Positions 26,663-36,823 of a stretch of 64,000 nt of DNA are shown here, one piece after another. Under the pieces are notes generated by a model, which saw nothing but the letters and a program-made list of their open reading frames with translations, was not told where the DNA came from and searched no databases. The first letter of the stretch is position 1; the number at the start of each line of letters is the position of its first letter. Origin of the DNA: Streptomyces sp. TG1A-8 (lineage in GTDB: Bacteria > Actinomycetota > Actinomycetes > Streptomycetales > Streptomycetaceae); NCBI RefSeq assembly GCF_030499535.1, contig NZ_JASTLB010000004.1, positions 434,001-498,000 on the forward strand, written 5' to 3'. A program made the translations under genes and the position numbers.

Positions 26663-27460
26663 TCAGCTGGCCGTGGCTGGCGCTTCCGCTCGCGCGCGGG
26701 TGCTGGCGAGGCGGTAGGAGTCGGTTCCGGTCTCGATGATCGTGCCGTTGAAGGTGAGCCGGTCGACGATGGCCGCGCAGAGGCGGGGGTCGGTGAAGGT
26801 CTTCGTCCAGCCGCCGAAGGACTCGTTGGAGGCGATGGCGACGCTGTTCTTCTCCTCGCGCTCGGTCAGCACCTGGAACAGCAGTTCGGCGCCGTGCCGG
26901 TCGAGCTCCATGTATCCGAGTTCGTCGATGCAGAGCAGGTCGACGCGGCCGTAGCGGGCGATGGTCTTGTTCAGTTGCTTCTCGTCCGCGGCCTCGACCA
27001 GCTCGTTGACCAGCTTCGTGGCGAGCGTGTAGCGGACGCGGTAGCCCTTCATCGCGGCCTCGGTTCCCAGGGCGATGAGCATGTGGGACTTGCCGGTGCC
27101 GGAGTCTCCGATCAGGCAGAGCGGCTGGCTCTTCTTGATCCACTCGCAGCTGGCGAGGGTATGAATGGTGGCCGGGTCGATGTTCGGGTTGGCGTCGAAG
27201 TCGAAGGTCCGCAGCGACTTCTCCCGCGGGAAGCCGGCTGCCTTGATCCGTCGTTCCGAACGGCGGCGGGCCCGGTCGTCGCACTCGGCCATCAGCAGTT
27301 CGGCGAGGAAGCCGCGGTAGGTCATCTGGTCCTTCATCGCTCGGTCGGCGATGTCGGGGAACTCGTTGCGGATCGACGGCAGCCGCAACATGCGGCAGGC
27401 GGTGTCGATGGCGGCGTCGGCGGCCTGCTCGGTCAAGCCTCGCTGGCGGGGCAGGGTCAC
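26663..27460 (-). CDS. istB: IS21-family ATPase helper IstB
   Basis: GTG 27460 overlaps the istA stop (GTGA), giving 265 aa. Walker A is GDSGTGKSH and Walker B is DLLCIDELGYME. C-terminal motifs SNESFGGW and LTFNGTIIETG are typical of DnaC-like IstB proteins, which remodel DNA and stimulate IstA. It appears intact. Confidence 0.93.
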   Translation of the reverse strand: MTLPRQRGLTEQAADAAIDTACRMLRLPSIRNEFPDIADRAMKDQMTYRGFLAELLMAECDDRARRRSERRIKAAGFPREKSLRTFDFDANPNIDPATIHTLASCEWIKKSQPLCLIGDSGTGKSHMLIALGTEAAMKGYRVRYTLATKLVNELVEAADEKQLNKTIARYGRVDLLCIDELGYMELDRHGAELLFQVLTEREEKNSVAIASNESFGGWTKTFTDPRLCAAIVDRLTFNGTIIETGTDSYRLASTRARAEAPATAS

Positions 27461-29094
27461 TGGGCTTCTCCCTCTGGGTGGGCGCCGCCGCTGGCGCGAC
27501 GGCGTCGGAGCAACTGGTCGTAGGGGGTCACCGAGGGCAGCGGCCTGGTGTCCGGCGGAAGGTGGGCAAGGCGCCACTCGTGCAGAAACGTCACGGTCGC
27601 CGCCCCTGAGGCTCCGGCCGGCAGGGCGGCGAGCGGTTCGTCTTCGGCCTGGGCGGCCTTGCGGGCCTCCAGCGCGACCGCGTCCGCGGTCAGGGCCCCG
27701 GCCCGCAGGGCGGTGGCAAGCCCGGCGACCAGGTGCTCGTGCGGGATGTGCCGGGCCAGCAGCAGCACCTCGATCAGGGCCCGGGTGCCGTCCCGCTCGC
27801 CGTGGACCTTGCGGGCTTGAGCCCACCAAGCGTCATGGACCGGAGTGAACTTGCCCGCCGAGCGGGCCTGTTCGAGTGCGGTGGCGCCGGGAAAGGCACC
27901 GGGCTTGCGGATCAGGGCTTCGAGATAGTGGTCCAGCTCCAGACGGCAGCTGGCCTTCGCGATCAGCCGCTCGTGCCGGGCGACTTCCACGTTCTGGTCG
28001 TAAACCACCAGGTGGGAAGCGTGCAGCACGACCCGGACCCGTTTGCCGATCAGACGGACGGGCACCGAGTAGCGGTTGGTGCGGACGGTGATCTGGCTGT
28101 AGCGGTCGACCCTGGGGGTGAAAACCCGGCCGGTCTCGAACGGCTCATCCGGCAACGGCATCAGCAGCGGCTGTTCGACGGCGAAGTACTCGTCGATGGT
28201 CCGCGGCCGGGAGCCGATCCGGCGCCGGCCGTCGTGCAGGTCCCACTGCTCGACCATCTCGTTCAGCTCCGCCAGCGAGGACACCTCCGGCACCGGCGTG
28301 AAGTGGTTGCGGCGGAAGTAGCCGATCTGTCCCTCGACCCCGCCCTTCTCGTGGGCGCCGTCGATGCCCGGGCGGCAGTAGAAGCTCTCGATGCCGAAGT
28401 GGGAGCGGAAGGCGATCCACCGGTCGGTTTCCACCCGTGCTCGGCTCAGGCCCAGCACTTGGGCGACGGCGGCCTTGAGGTTGTCGTAGCGAACCCGGCC
28501 CCGCGGGACACCGCCCAGCACCCGCAGCGCGTGCACGTGGCCCTCGAAGAAGGCTTCCTGGCCGGCGGAGGCGAACACGCGGTGGACGGCCTTACCCGAA
28601 TACGACAGGCGGAAGGAGAACAGGTAGCAGGTCACCAGCTCGCCGGCGAGCCGCACGGCCACGTCTCCGAAGTCGACTTCCGCCTCCATGCCCGGCGGGT
28701 GGGTCTGCGGGACGAACGCTTCGATGGGCGCCTTGCCCGCCTCCACCGCGATCTGCGGCTTCCGGTCGGCGACATAGCGTCTGACCATCGGATACGACAC
28801 GTCGGCGCCGTGTTCCTCGACCAGCCGGTGGAAGATCCGGGTCACCGTGTGCCGCTGCTTGCGCGGCGCATCCAGGTCCGCCCGGAGGATCCCGTCGATC
28901 ACCGCCTTGTACGGATCGAGCGCCGACGGCCGCGGCGGCAGCGGCTTGCGCGGTTCCGGCCACGCCGAGTTCAGGGCCTTGCGGACCGTTCGCCAGGCGA
29001 CGTTGTACTTGCGCTCCAGCTCCCGCATCGTCATGCCGGCCCGGTGGTCCCGCCGGATCGCCGCGTACAGCTCGACCTTCGACATCTGCGGCAT
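27457..29094 (-). CDS. istA: IS21-family transposase IstA
   Basis: The 545-aa protein has an N-terminal helix-turn-helix (MTMRELERKYNVAWRTVRKAL). The rve core includes Asp in EAEVDFGDVAV, Asp in RVRYDNLKAAV and Glu in AHEKGGVEGQIGYFRR. A C-terminal beta domain follows (RVDRYSQITVRTNRYSVP). Length and operon with istB are normal for IS21. The element is probably active and is the cause of the split transposon gene. Confidence 0.93.
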   Translation of the reverse strand: MPQMSKVELYAAIRRDHRAGMTMRELERKYNVAWRTVRKALNSAWPEPRKPLPPRPSALDPYKAVIDGILRADLDAPRKQRHTVTRIFHRLVEEHGADVSYPMVRRYVADRKPQIAVEAGKAPIEAFVPQTHPPGMEAEVDFGDVAVRLAGELVTCYLFSFRLSYSGKAVHRVFASAGQEAFFEGHVHALRVLGGVPRGRVRYDNLKAAVAQVLGLSRARVETDRWIAFRSHFGIESFYCRPGIDGAHEKGGVEGQIGYFRRNHFTPVPEVSSLAELNEMVEQWDLHDGRRRIGSRPRTIDEYFAVEQPLLMPLPDEPFETGRVFTPRVDRYSQITVRTNRYSVPVRLIGKRVRVVLHASHLVVYDQNVEVARHERLIAKASCRLELDHYLEALIRKPGAFPGATALEQARSAGKFTPVHDAWWAQARKVHGERDGTRALIEVLLLARHIPHEHLVAGLATALRAGALTADAVALEARKAAQAEDEPLAALPAGASGAATVTFLHEWRLAHLPPDTRPLPSVTPYDQLLRRRRASGGAHPEGEAQ

Positions 29095-30907
29095 GACCAG
29101 GACCTTTCACCGGGAACACCCCGATGCTGTCCTGGCAAGTACCCCGGTGCTGACAAAACTCGTGAACATCACCCGACCGTGGATCTGGGCGCCTCCCAAA
29201 CCCGTGTACAACCGCTGACGCAACTCGCGAACAAAGCCACCGAGCAGAACATCAAGAGCCTGCTGCCGTCCGACATCACCCAGGAGCACTTCGCCGCAGA
29301 CCTCGACTCCCAGCTCGCCATGCGTGCTGCGGAACGACCCGGCTTCATGGCCCCGCCCCGGGCAGTGAGCGCGGCTGCCGCGGTGACCATCGCGCTGGAC
29401 GTCCTGGAGCAGCCCGATGTCCACCAGGCGGGAGAGAGGATGCGCGATCTGATCGAAGCGATGCGCGACGAGCTCTGGCAGGTCAGTGTCACCAGCATCG
29501 ACAGCTGGGGACGCGGCCTGAGCCCGGTGCTGAACGCGGTGCACCTGGCAGCACTCGCTCCCTCGCTGCGGCCCAGCGAACAACTGCGTTGCCGCACGCC
29601 ATCCCCCATGCCCAGACGCCCGGTGAATACAGACCGGGACACAGCGCGACGAGCACGGAAGATCCCCAGCATGTTCTGGCCGTCGTGGACCGTTCGGCTC
29701 ACTCCGGACGGTGGCACCTACCCGCGCATCCTCGCTCCCGTGATGGCCGCCTGCCTGTTGATCATCGACGGCAGGGTCAGTTTCGAAGACGCTGCCCGAT
29801 ACCTGGGCGGGGTCACCGACGGCATCGGTATTTCCCGCGTCCTGCAACGACTCGCCGACCAACACCACTGGGCCGACACAATCACAGCTCTCGCCCGACT
29901 CGCCGACCACCTCGATGCCGTCGACGTCCCCATCGACTACCAGCGGCGACGCCGCTTGGACTACTCCCGTCTGCTGCCGCACGACCGCTGGCAGACCATC
30001 TGCCGCTGCACCGGCACGATCCCTGGCGGCGGACGCCGTGAACTCCTCGTCCGTAGTCTGCTCTTCCAGCGCGTCAGCGGACTGCCTGCGGAGACCGCCC
30101 CAGTGCACCACAGTCTTGACGAGGCTGTTTTCCGGGCTGAGGCCGCCCGTTTCGCAGCTTTGCAGACCCCCGAACTGGCCCACGAGCTGAACAGGGAAGC
30201 CGCGATCTTCCTCGCGGAACAGCGCATCCACGATGAGCCCGTGGCCTGGCGGCCGCCCGCCTCCCTGATGGACTGCCTCGACCTGCCTGGCTCCGACCCA
30301 GCACTCATTGACATCCCTCACCTGCACCAACTCGTCCGAAAGTGCAAGAACCCCGTCCGCCACGCGGCCCAGATCCTCGGCACCAGCATCGAAGCGGTCC
30401 GGCTGGCCCTGGACGAACAGCCCGCCCCCGCGCTCCCGCCGACAAAGAACGTTGCCAGAGCCACAGGACGCGTCCGCTTCACAGCCCGTCAGGAACTGCC
30501 GAAGGAGTCCTTTACTCGTCTCTACCTCGACGAACACCGCTCGCTCCAGCAGATTGCCACCCTCACCGGCTTCTCTCGCAGACTGCTGACCGATCTCGCC
30601 AAGGAGTACGGCATCCCGATCAGGGACGGCCCCCAGGACTACAGACACCGTGGCAGCATCGAACGGGAATGGCTGTTTGAGCAGTACGTTGTCCACCGGC
30701 GAACCCTGCCTGACCTTGCCCGCGAGACGGGTATGAGCACTGCGAGCATGGCTCGGTGGGCCCACACCCACAACTTCCCTCTCCGGCCCCGTGGTGGAGC
30801 AAGCCACGACGCTGCCCTCCGAGCCCGCGACCGTGCTCAGTCGCCCCCGCCGTCATGAGCAGGTGACGACATGGATGCGCTGTCACCGGACGTAGAAGAC
30901 AGACCCG

Positions 30908-32179
30908 TCACCTTGCGCCGTGCCGTCGAACGGACGGAGACGCAAGTACCACCCCGACCGCGGCCAGTTGCCACAACACACCGAGCCCGAGGAGCCGGTC
31001 TGCCCCTACGACGCCCGACACCGGCCCAGCCAGCGCCAGACCGAGCGGCCCCAGGGCGAAGGCGCCCAGGCTGTCGAACGCACTGACACGTCCGCGGATC
31101 TCGGCGGGGATCTCGCGCTGGATGACGGTCGTCACGAGGGTGTTGCACACCGCTGCCCCGGCCCCTGCAAGGAGTGCGGCTGCGGCCACCCAACCCAGCG
31201 GCAACCGTGCCGCCAACGCTGCCGCCGGGACTGCCCAGCCCGCGGATGCGGCCACGGACCAGACGAGTGCCCGGCTGGGGTTCCTGCCGAGCAGTGCCAG
31301 GCCGCCGCCTATTGAGCCGATGCCGTACAGGGCCAGCACCAGTCCCCAGGCGCTGGCACCGCCGAGCCGTTGTTGGGCAAGAGTTGGTCCCAGCACCAGG
31401 AACGGTGCCCAGAGGACGAAGTTGAAGAGGCTGATGTGGAGGGTCGTGACCCACAGCCACGTGCGGGAGGTGAACTCCTTCCAGCCGCGTCCCAGATCGG
31501 TGAACAATCCATGGCGGGGCGAGGCCAACTGCGACAGGGGCAGCCCAGCCAAGGCTATGACGCTCACGCCGTAGCTGACCGCATCGACAGCGACCACGGT
31601 GCCCGCATCAGAAACAGCGATGAGCAGACCGGCTAGACCTGGACCTGCGACCGAGGTCACAGCCTGGGCGATCTGAAGCAGCGAGTTGGCGTCCGCAAGG
31701 TCATCTGGCGGAACGAGGCCGGGCACCAGAGCCGTCATACCTGGGCTGAACCCTCCCTCACCGATTCCGAGGACCACCGCCAGCACGACCACTTCCCAGA
31801 GCCTCGCGCTATGGGTGAGTAGCAGTACAGCCAGCGTGCCTTGGGCGGTGAACCGCAGCAGATCCGCGGCCAGCATGACTGCACGGGCTCCGAGCCGATC
31901 GGTGAACACGCCGCCGAGCAGCAGTACGACCAGCACCGCGAGGATCCGCGCCGCCATCACCACGCCGACGGCGTCGACCCCGCCGCCAGGCATCTGCAGC
32001 ACGGCGAAGGTCGTTCCGATCGTGTTCATCCCGGTGCCGAGTAACGACATGCTCTGGCCGACGAGGAAGCGGCGGAACCGGGAGTACCGCAGCGTGCGCA
32101 GGCGGTGAGTGGTTGATCGGGGCTTGGATGCAGCGGGCGGGCGAGTGCGAAGCGTCATGGATCCGCACTGTTCCTCCAT
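30908..32179 (-). CDS. MFS transporter (EntS/DHA-like efflux permease)
   Basis: The 423-aa protein has about 12 hydrophobic segments. It starts with FLVGQSMSLLGTGM, and has a GGVFTDRLGARAVMLAADLLR loop between TM2 and TM3 and a second-half REIPAEIRGRVSAFDS loop, features of drug/siderophore exporters. Start 32179 is uncertain, since ATG 32158 is also in frame. Located within the Tn7-like region, it is likely cargo. The substrate is unknown; multidrug or siderophore export is the usual role. Confidence 0.8.
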   Translation of the reverse strand: MEEQCGSMTLRTRPPAASKPRSTTHRLRTLRYSRFRRFLVGQSMSLLGTGMNTIGTTFAVLQMPGGGVDAVGVVMAARILAVLVVLLLGGVFTDRLGARAVMLAADLLRFTAQGTLAVLLLTHSARLWEVVVLAVVLGIGEGGFSPGMTALVPGLVPPDDLADANSLLQIAQAVTSVAGPGLAGLLIAVSDAGTVVAVDAVSYGVSVIALAGLPLSQLASPRHGLFTDLGRGWKEFTSRTWLWVTTLHISLFNFVLWAPFLVLGPTLAQQRLGGASAWGLVLALYGIGSIGGGLALLGRNPSRALVWSVAASAGWAVPAAALAARLPLGWVAAAALLAGAGAAVCNTLVTTVIQREIPAEIRGRVSAFDSLGAFALGPLGLALAGPVSGVVGADRLLGLGVLWQLAAVGVVLASPSVRRHGAR

Positions 32180-32256
32180 GGACCTATTCCCTGCAAGCGT
32201 TTCCGGGAAAAAAATCTGAGTCTTTCGCCAGTAATTTTCCTTCCCAATGAATTGGC

Positions 32257-32281
32257 GCAGTAAATGGCCTCTATTTACTGC
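32257..32281. promoter_or_regulatory. Palindromic operator with extra half-site
   Basis: The perfect inverted repeat GCAGTAAAT-GGCCTCT-ATTTACTGC lies between divergent genes, with a third ATTTACTGC at 32338-32346. It sits in an AT-rich stretch upstream of the MFS gene and is a likely binding site for an unidentified regulator. Confidence 0.5.
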
Positions 32282-32357
32282 AACATGCCTGGTGGTAGGC
32301 TCGTTGGAAGAAGGATGGGGCAGACTCCATGGAGTTTATTTACTGCGGGTGGCCAGT

Positions 32358-33251
32358 GTGATCCAGTGTGAAACTGACAGTGCCGGCACACCTCGCCCGG
32401 CGCCGGTGGAGTACAGCGTCGCCGTTGACTGCTATCTCGCTGCGGCCGATCTCGGCACTTCCTCCCGCCGCGTCTACCGCATCTCGCTGGCCGGGTGGTC
32501 CTGGCCATTGGTCGACCGCCGGGCTCCGACCGGTCGCGAGCGCCGGGGAGCGCACCCACCCGTCGTTCCGCTTGCCCTGCTCGACGACCCGAAGGCCCAG
32601 GAGCGGCTGCAACGGGGACTGACTGATCGCGCCGCCGCTGCCGAACCACGCACGCTGGCCCGCGAACTGGCCTGCCTTCGAGCCGCTACGGCATGGTGGC
32701 TAGCAGAAGGCTGGATCACCGCAGACCCGGCCGCCGGACTGGCACCGCCAGCTCCGTGCCCTGGACCGATACCGAATGCCTCTGGTGCTTCCACGGCTGC
32801 GAGGGTGACTGCCGCCAACCCGGATCGGGCCCACGCTGCCCTCGCCTTGCGGGCTCCGCTCAGGGAGTTGACTCTGTGGCATCTCCTACATGAGTCGAGA
32901 GCCCCCGTCGAACAGGTGCTTGCCCTCGATATCGACGACCTCGACCTACCCGGTCGCCGCACCAGGGCGCGCGCGGCAGCATCCCTGAGCTGGGGACGAG
33001 GCACGTCACGCCTGTTGCCCATGCTGCTGGCCGGGCGCACCGCGGGGCCGGTGTTCGTTACCGACCGACGGGCCCCCGCCTCCACACCGGCGGCTGACCG
33101 CTGCCCGGTGACCGGCCGAGGACGGCTTTCCTACCGCCGGGCCGCCGAGCTCTTCACAGCCGCGACCAGACCACTCGATCCAGCCGGCCGCGGCTGGACC
33201 CTGCTAGTTCTGCGCGACCGGGCACCCCGGAACAGGTCGGTCCCCCGATGA
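32358..33251 (+). pseudogene. Tyrosine recombinase (integrase) truncated at C-terminus
   Basis: The frame from GTG 32358 resembles actinobacterial site-specific integrases. A SAM-like N-terminal domain (VAVDCYLAAADLGTSSRRVY) is followed by the first catalytic Arg box, LHESRAPVEQVLALDIDDLDL, and RGRLSYRRAAELFTAAT. After GWTL, where the His-x-x-Arg box is expected, the sequence diverges and stops, so the distal His, Arg and Tyr are missing. The enzyme is probably dead. It may have been the integrase of an older element. Confidence 0.6.
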
Positions 33252-33453
33252 CGTACCGGCGAGTTGCCGCTATCCAAGGACTATCGAAGAGCCTGGCTTC
33301 TGGGACGTGCAGCGACGAGCTGACCTCAACCTGCGCCCTCAACGCGAGGCCGGTTCCGCCTAATCAGCCCAGCACAAGGGCGAGTTGGCGGACCTGTCAC
33401 CTCATACTGTAGGAGCGGATCACGAACTGCCGCCAACAGTGCGTAACATCCCC
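33252..33453. other. Short intergenic region
   Basis: No gene or repeat recognised. It ends at TTAG, the left flank of IS701-B copy 1. Confidence 0.4.
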
Positions 33454-33457
33454 TTAG

Positions 33458-34908
33458 TACTCCAGTACGGTTTCGTGATCTACCCAGCGGATTCGTCGGC
33501 GGATCGTCGTCGGTAGTGACTGCGTCGGGCTGTTGCCTGGTGGCGTCTGCGCCAGGCGGACCAGTGCAGCAGCCTGGCCGCCGACACGGCCAGTGGGTTG
33601 AGGAGGGCGCCGAAGAGGCGGCGGATCTCCGGAACGGTCAACGCAATGGGGTCGCTGCTGCGGGCGAGCTGGTGCGGCTCGGCGGTCCGCTTCGGCGGCG
33701 CTGCGCCGGCGGCGAGGGCGGTCAGGAAGGCCAGAGCGAGCATGGCGAGCGTGATGTGCCGGTGCCAGGAGGTCCAGTGCCTCACCTGGTAGTGGCCGAG
33801 TCCGACCTGACCCTTGGCGGCCTGGAAGCACTCCTCGACGCTCCAGCGGATGCCGGCGACGCGGACCAGTTCGGACAGGGCCACCTTTGTGGGTGACCAG
33901 CACAGGGAGAAGGCGAGTTCACCGGTAGTCCGGTTACGTCGGATGAGCAGGTGACGGTGGCAGTCGGTGCCGATGTGGATCCAGGCCCAGTCGTAGTACC
34001 GCGGGCTTTTCGCACCGTTTCTGGCGCTGTGGCGCTGCCAGGCCGTGGCGGGCAGGCGGCCGGCGACGGTGTCCGCGCGGACGGCGGTGCGGCCGTGGTT
34101 GATTCTCACCCGCATCGAGCAAGCGACGGCCAGCACGTAGCCGGTGCCGCGCGCCTCAAGGGCGGCGCGGAGCTGGGGGTCCTGGCCGTAGGCTTCGTCG
34201 CCGGTCACCCAGGACGCGGTGATCCCGGCGTCCAGCGCGGCGGCGATCATCTCCCCGGCCAGGCGGGGCTTGGTCGTGAACTGGGTGTCCTTGGGGATCC
34301 CGGCCGCGTGACGGCGTTCGGGATCGGAGCACCAGGACTGCTCGGGCAGGTAGAGCCGACGGTCGATCAGGGCCCGTCCACGGCGGGTGGCCAGGGCGAG
34401 GAACACGCCGACCTGGGAGTTTTCAATGCGTCCCGCGGTGCCGGTGTACTGCCGCTGCACACCGGCCGAGGCCCGGCCCTTCTTCAGAAAGCCGGTCTCG
34501 TCGACGACGAGAACGGCGCCGTCGGCGCCAAGGTGTTCGGCGGTGTACGCGCGCAGGTCGTCGCGGACCGCATCGGCGTCCCAGCGGGCGTAGCGCAGCA
34601 GGCGCTGCATCGGCCCGGGTCGGCTGTGGCCGGCCTGTTCGGCCAGCTGCCAGCAGTTCTTGCGCTCGACGTTCGACAGCAGCCCGAGCAGGTAGGCACG
34701 GGCCGCGGCCCGCGGCTCAACTCGTCCGAAGCGGCCCGCGATCCGGGCCATGACCTGGTCGAACATCGCCCACCAGCGGGCAGGGTCTACGCTATGGCCC
34801 GCGGCCACCGCACGATCTTCAGGAGTCCACACAACCCCGATGATCACGCGGTGGCCGTACCCGTTCCCAGCCGGGTCCGCGACAAGATCGCGAAACCAGA
34901 CTGGAGTA
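33458..34908 (-). mobile_element. IS701-B copy 1 (1,451 bp)
   Basis: Ends start TACTCCAGT.CGGTTTCG and TACTCCAGTCTGGTTTCG. The flanks are TTAG (33454-33457) and CTAG (34909-34912), which do not match each other. The sister copy is at 51101-52551. Confidence 0.9.
33480..34847 (-). CDS. IS701-family transposase (IS701-B)
   Basis: 455 aa from GTG 34847, in a single uninterrupted frame. DDE motifs are LVVDETGFLKKG, VTGDEAYGQD and WSVEECFQAAKG. The C-terminus ALTVPEIRRLF...LLHWSAWRRRHQATARR shows where the IS701-A transposase frame should lead. It differs from the other copy by Glu/Asp and Ser/Pro near the C-terminus. Apparently functional. Confidence 0.92.
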   Translation of the reverse strand: MIIGVVWTPEDRAVAAGHSVDPARWWAMFDQVMARIAGRFGRVEPRAAARAYLLGLLSNVERKNCWQLAEQAGHSRPGPMQRLLRYARWDADAVRDDLRAYTAEHLGADGAVLVVDETGFLKKGRASAGVQRQYTGTAGRIENSQVGVFLALATRRGRALIDRRLYLPEQSWCSDPERRHAAGIPKDTQFTTKPRLAGEMIAAALDAGITASWVTGDEAYGQDPQLRAALEARGTGYVLAVACSMRVRINHGRTAVRADTVAGRLPATAWQRHSARNGAKSPRYYDWAWIHIGTDCHRHLLIRRNRTTGELAFSLCWSPTKVALSELVRVAGIRWSVEECFQAAKGQVGLGHYQVRHWTSWHRHITLAMLALAFLTALAAGAAPPKRTAEPHQLARSSDPIALTVPEIRRLFGALLNPLAVSAARLLHWSAWRRRHQATARRSHYRRRSADESAG

Positions 34909-34921
34909 CTAGGAGGACAGC

Positions 34922-36151
34922 TTGACCGTGTTCTGCGGCATCGACTGGGCGGAGCACCACCACGACGTCGCCATCGTCGACGACACCGGCACCCAGCTCA
35001 CCAAAGCCCGTATCACCGACGACGCGGCCGGCTACAACAAACTCCTGGACCTCCTGGCCGAACACGGCGACAGCCCGCAGACCCCGATACCCGTGGCCAT
35101 CGAGACCAGTCACGGCCTGCTCGTTGCCGCCCTGCGCACCGGCAGCCGCCAGATCTTCGCGATCAATCCGCTCGCCGCGGCCCGCTACCGCGACCGCCAT
35201 GGCGTCAGCCGCAAGAAGTCCGATCCCGGCGACGCTCTGGTCCTGGCGAACATCCTGCGCACGGACATGCACGCCCACCGGCCGCTGCCCGCCGACAGCG
35301 AACTCGCCCAGGCCATCGCCGTGCTGGCCCGCGCCCAGCAGGATGCCGTCTGGAGCCGCCAGCAGGTCGCCAACCAGGTCCGCTCCCTGCTCCGCGAGTA
35401 CTACCCCGCCGCCCTGCACGCCTTCCAGGGCAAGGAAGGTGGCCTGACCAGGGCAGACGCCCGAGTGATCCTCTCCCTGGCGCCGACCCCGGCGAAGGCG
35501 GCCCGGCTCACCCTCACCCAGATCCGCGCCGCCCTCAAACGTAGCGGACGCACCCGGTCCTTCGACACCGAGGCCGAACGTCTGCGCAGCGTCTTCCGTG
35601 CCGAGTACGCCCACCACCTCCCGGCCGTCGAGGACGCCTTCGGCCAGCAACTACTGGCCCTGCTCAAGCAGCTGGACGCCACCTGCCAGGCTGCGGACGA
35701 CCTCGCCACGGCCACCGAAGTCGCCTTCCACCAGCACACAGACAGCGAGATCCTGCTCAGCTTCCCCGGGCTCGGTCCCCAGCTCGCCGCCCGCGTCCTC
35801 GCCGAGATCGGTGACGACCGAACCCGCTTCGCCGACGGCAGAGCACTCAAGTCCTACGCGGGCTCCGCCCCGATCACCCGCGCATCCGGGAAGAAGCGCT
35901 TCGTCGGCCGCCGCTTCGTCAAGAACAACCGGCTCATGCACGCCGGCTTCCTCTGGGCCTTCTCAGCCCTCTAGGCCTCCCCCGGAGCCAACGCCCACTA
36001 CCGCCGCCGACGCGAGCACGGAGACTGGCACAACGCCGCCCAGCGCCACCTGCTCAACCGCTTCCTCGGACAGCTCCACCACTGCCTCCAGACCCGGCAG
36101 CACTTCGACGAGCAACACGCCTTCGCACCACTGCTTCACGCCTCCGCTTGA
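34922..36151 (+). pseudogene. IS110-family transposase with internal stop
   Basis: TTG 34922 after AGGAGG opens FCGIDWAEHHHDVAIVDD, the N-terminal DEDD (RuvC-like) domain of IS110 transposases. The C-terminal Ser-recombinase-like domain has LSFPGLGPQLAARVLAEIGD and SYAGSAPITRASGKKR. At 35972-35974 a TAG interrupts the frame (after FSAL). The same frame continues HYRRRREHGDWHNAAQRHLLNRF to 36151. The truncated protein lacks about 58 C-terminal residues. IS110 elements lack inverted repeats, so limits are not set. Confidence 0.87.
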
Positions 36152-36183
36152 CCCGGGCATCGACCACAACCGCAGACGGAAAG

Positions 36184-36750
36184 TCACTCAAGGAGGGTGA
36201 GTGAACGAAGATCAGCGTCCAGCAGTCGAATCAACTCGCCAACCCGACCGCCCCCACCCGGTGCCGCCGGGAATCGTTTGAGCACGTCAACGACGACCGG
36301 GGTCGCGTGATGCACCGCTCGCTCCAGTTGCTCGGCAGCAACGCTCCGATCGTCACCAGCAACGAGTTCGGCCGCCCTGGCTGCATAAGCGGCGGCTCCG
36401 AGGATGTGCTTGACCTGGGTGGCCTTGGCCAGAGGATGCAGATAGGCGGCGCCTGCCGCAGACATCGCTGCCCACGCTGCCTCGCGCGCAGCCGCAGTGT
36501 CCGCACTCTTGGCTGCCTTGAGGGCCGCCGACGCTGTGTCGCGCAGAGTCTTCCCGCGCTCGCCACCCCGAGCGAATTCCCGCGCGGCACCGACAGCGTC
36601 TCGAGGCCGCGAGTCGTCTGGCTGATCGGCCTCGAAGATCTCGAGGGCCATCTCCGCGCACGCCGCGGCGAACGCGGTGACCTCACGAAGGTCCTGCCTG
36701 CTCAGAACGATCTCGCTCGCTTCACCCGTCATGAGCCCATCTTCGACCAC
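36184..36750 (-). CDS. Imm-5-like putative immunity protein
   Basis: The 188-aa all-helical, Ala-rich protein contains LREVTAFAAACAEMALEIFE, RPRDAVGAAREFARGG and HPLAKATQVKHILGAAAYAA, a pattern I associate with the Imm-5-like 'putative immunity protein' family of actinobacteria. ATG at residue 7 (36732) is an alternative start. No toxin gene is adjacent, so it would be an orphan, or the immunity label may be misleading. It is followed by the IS110 remnant. Confidence 0.55.
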   Translation of the reverse strand: MVEDGLMTGEASEIVLSRQDLREVTAFAAACAEMALEIFEADQPDDSRPRDAVGAAREFARGGERGKTLRDTASAALKAAKSADTAAAREAAWAAMSAAGAAYLHPLAKATQVKHILGAAAYAARAAELVAGDDRSVAAEQLERAVHHATPVVVDVLKRFPAAPGGGGRVGELIRLLDADLRSLTLLE

Positions 36751-36823
36751 CGCGCCGACCGCCTTCAGGGCACACCAGGAGGGCAGCTTGACTCCTTAGC
36801 CCCCTGAGATGTCTTTCGTGCGC

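Larger units (their letters stand above)
26149..29168 (-). mobile_element. IS21-family element carrying an extra gene
   Basis: The ends TGTTCGCGAGTTTTG (26149-26163) and, inverted, TGTTCACGAGTTTTG (29154-29168) delimit 3,020 bp holding istA, istB and an NTF2-like gene. No matching target duplication is visible. The flanks belong to one interrupted reading frame. Confidence 0.8.
26129..30858 (+). pseudogene. Fifth transposon gene (TniQ-associated HTH protein), split by IS21
   Basis: GTG 26129 follows CCGGAGG. Its codons run into the IS21 end at 26149. After the element, the frame resumes at 29169-29170 and is open to TGA 30858. Joining the flanks directly restores one frame of about 570 codons. 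The C-terminal part contains two helix-turn-helix-like segments, HRSLQQIATLTGFSRRLL and TLPDLARETGMSTASMARW. The latter matches the fragment at 47111-47640. Probable role: site recognition with TniQ. As it stands only the 3' part could be expressed. Confidence 0.7.

Noticed and set aside
27733..29170. 5' two-thirds of a frame of more than 1,000 codons ending at 30858
   Set aside because: It is antisense to istA inside the IS21 element; only the 29170-30858 part is real coding sequence.
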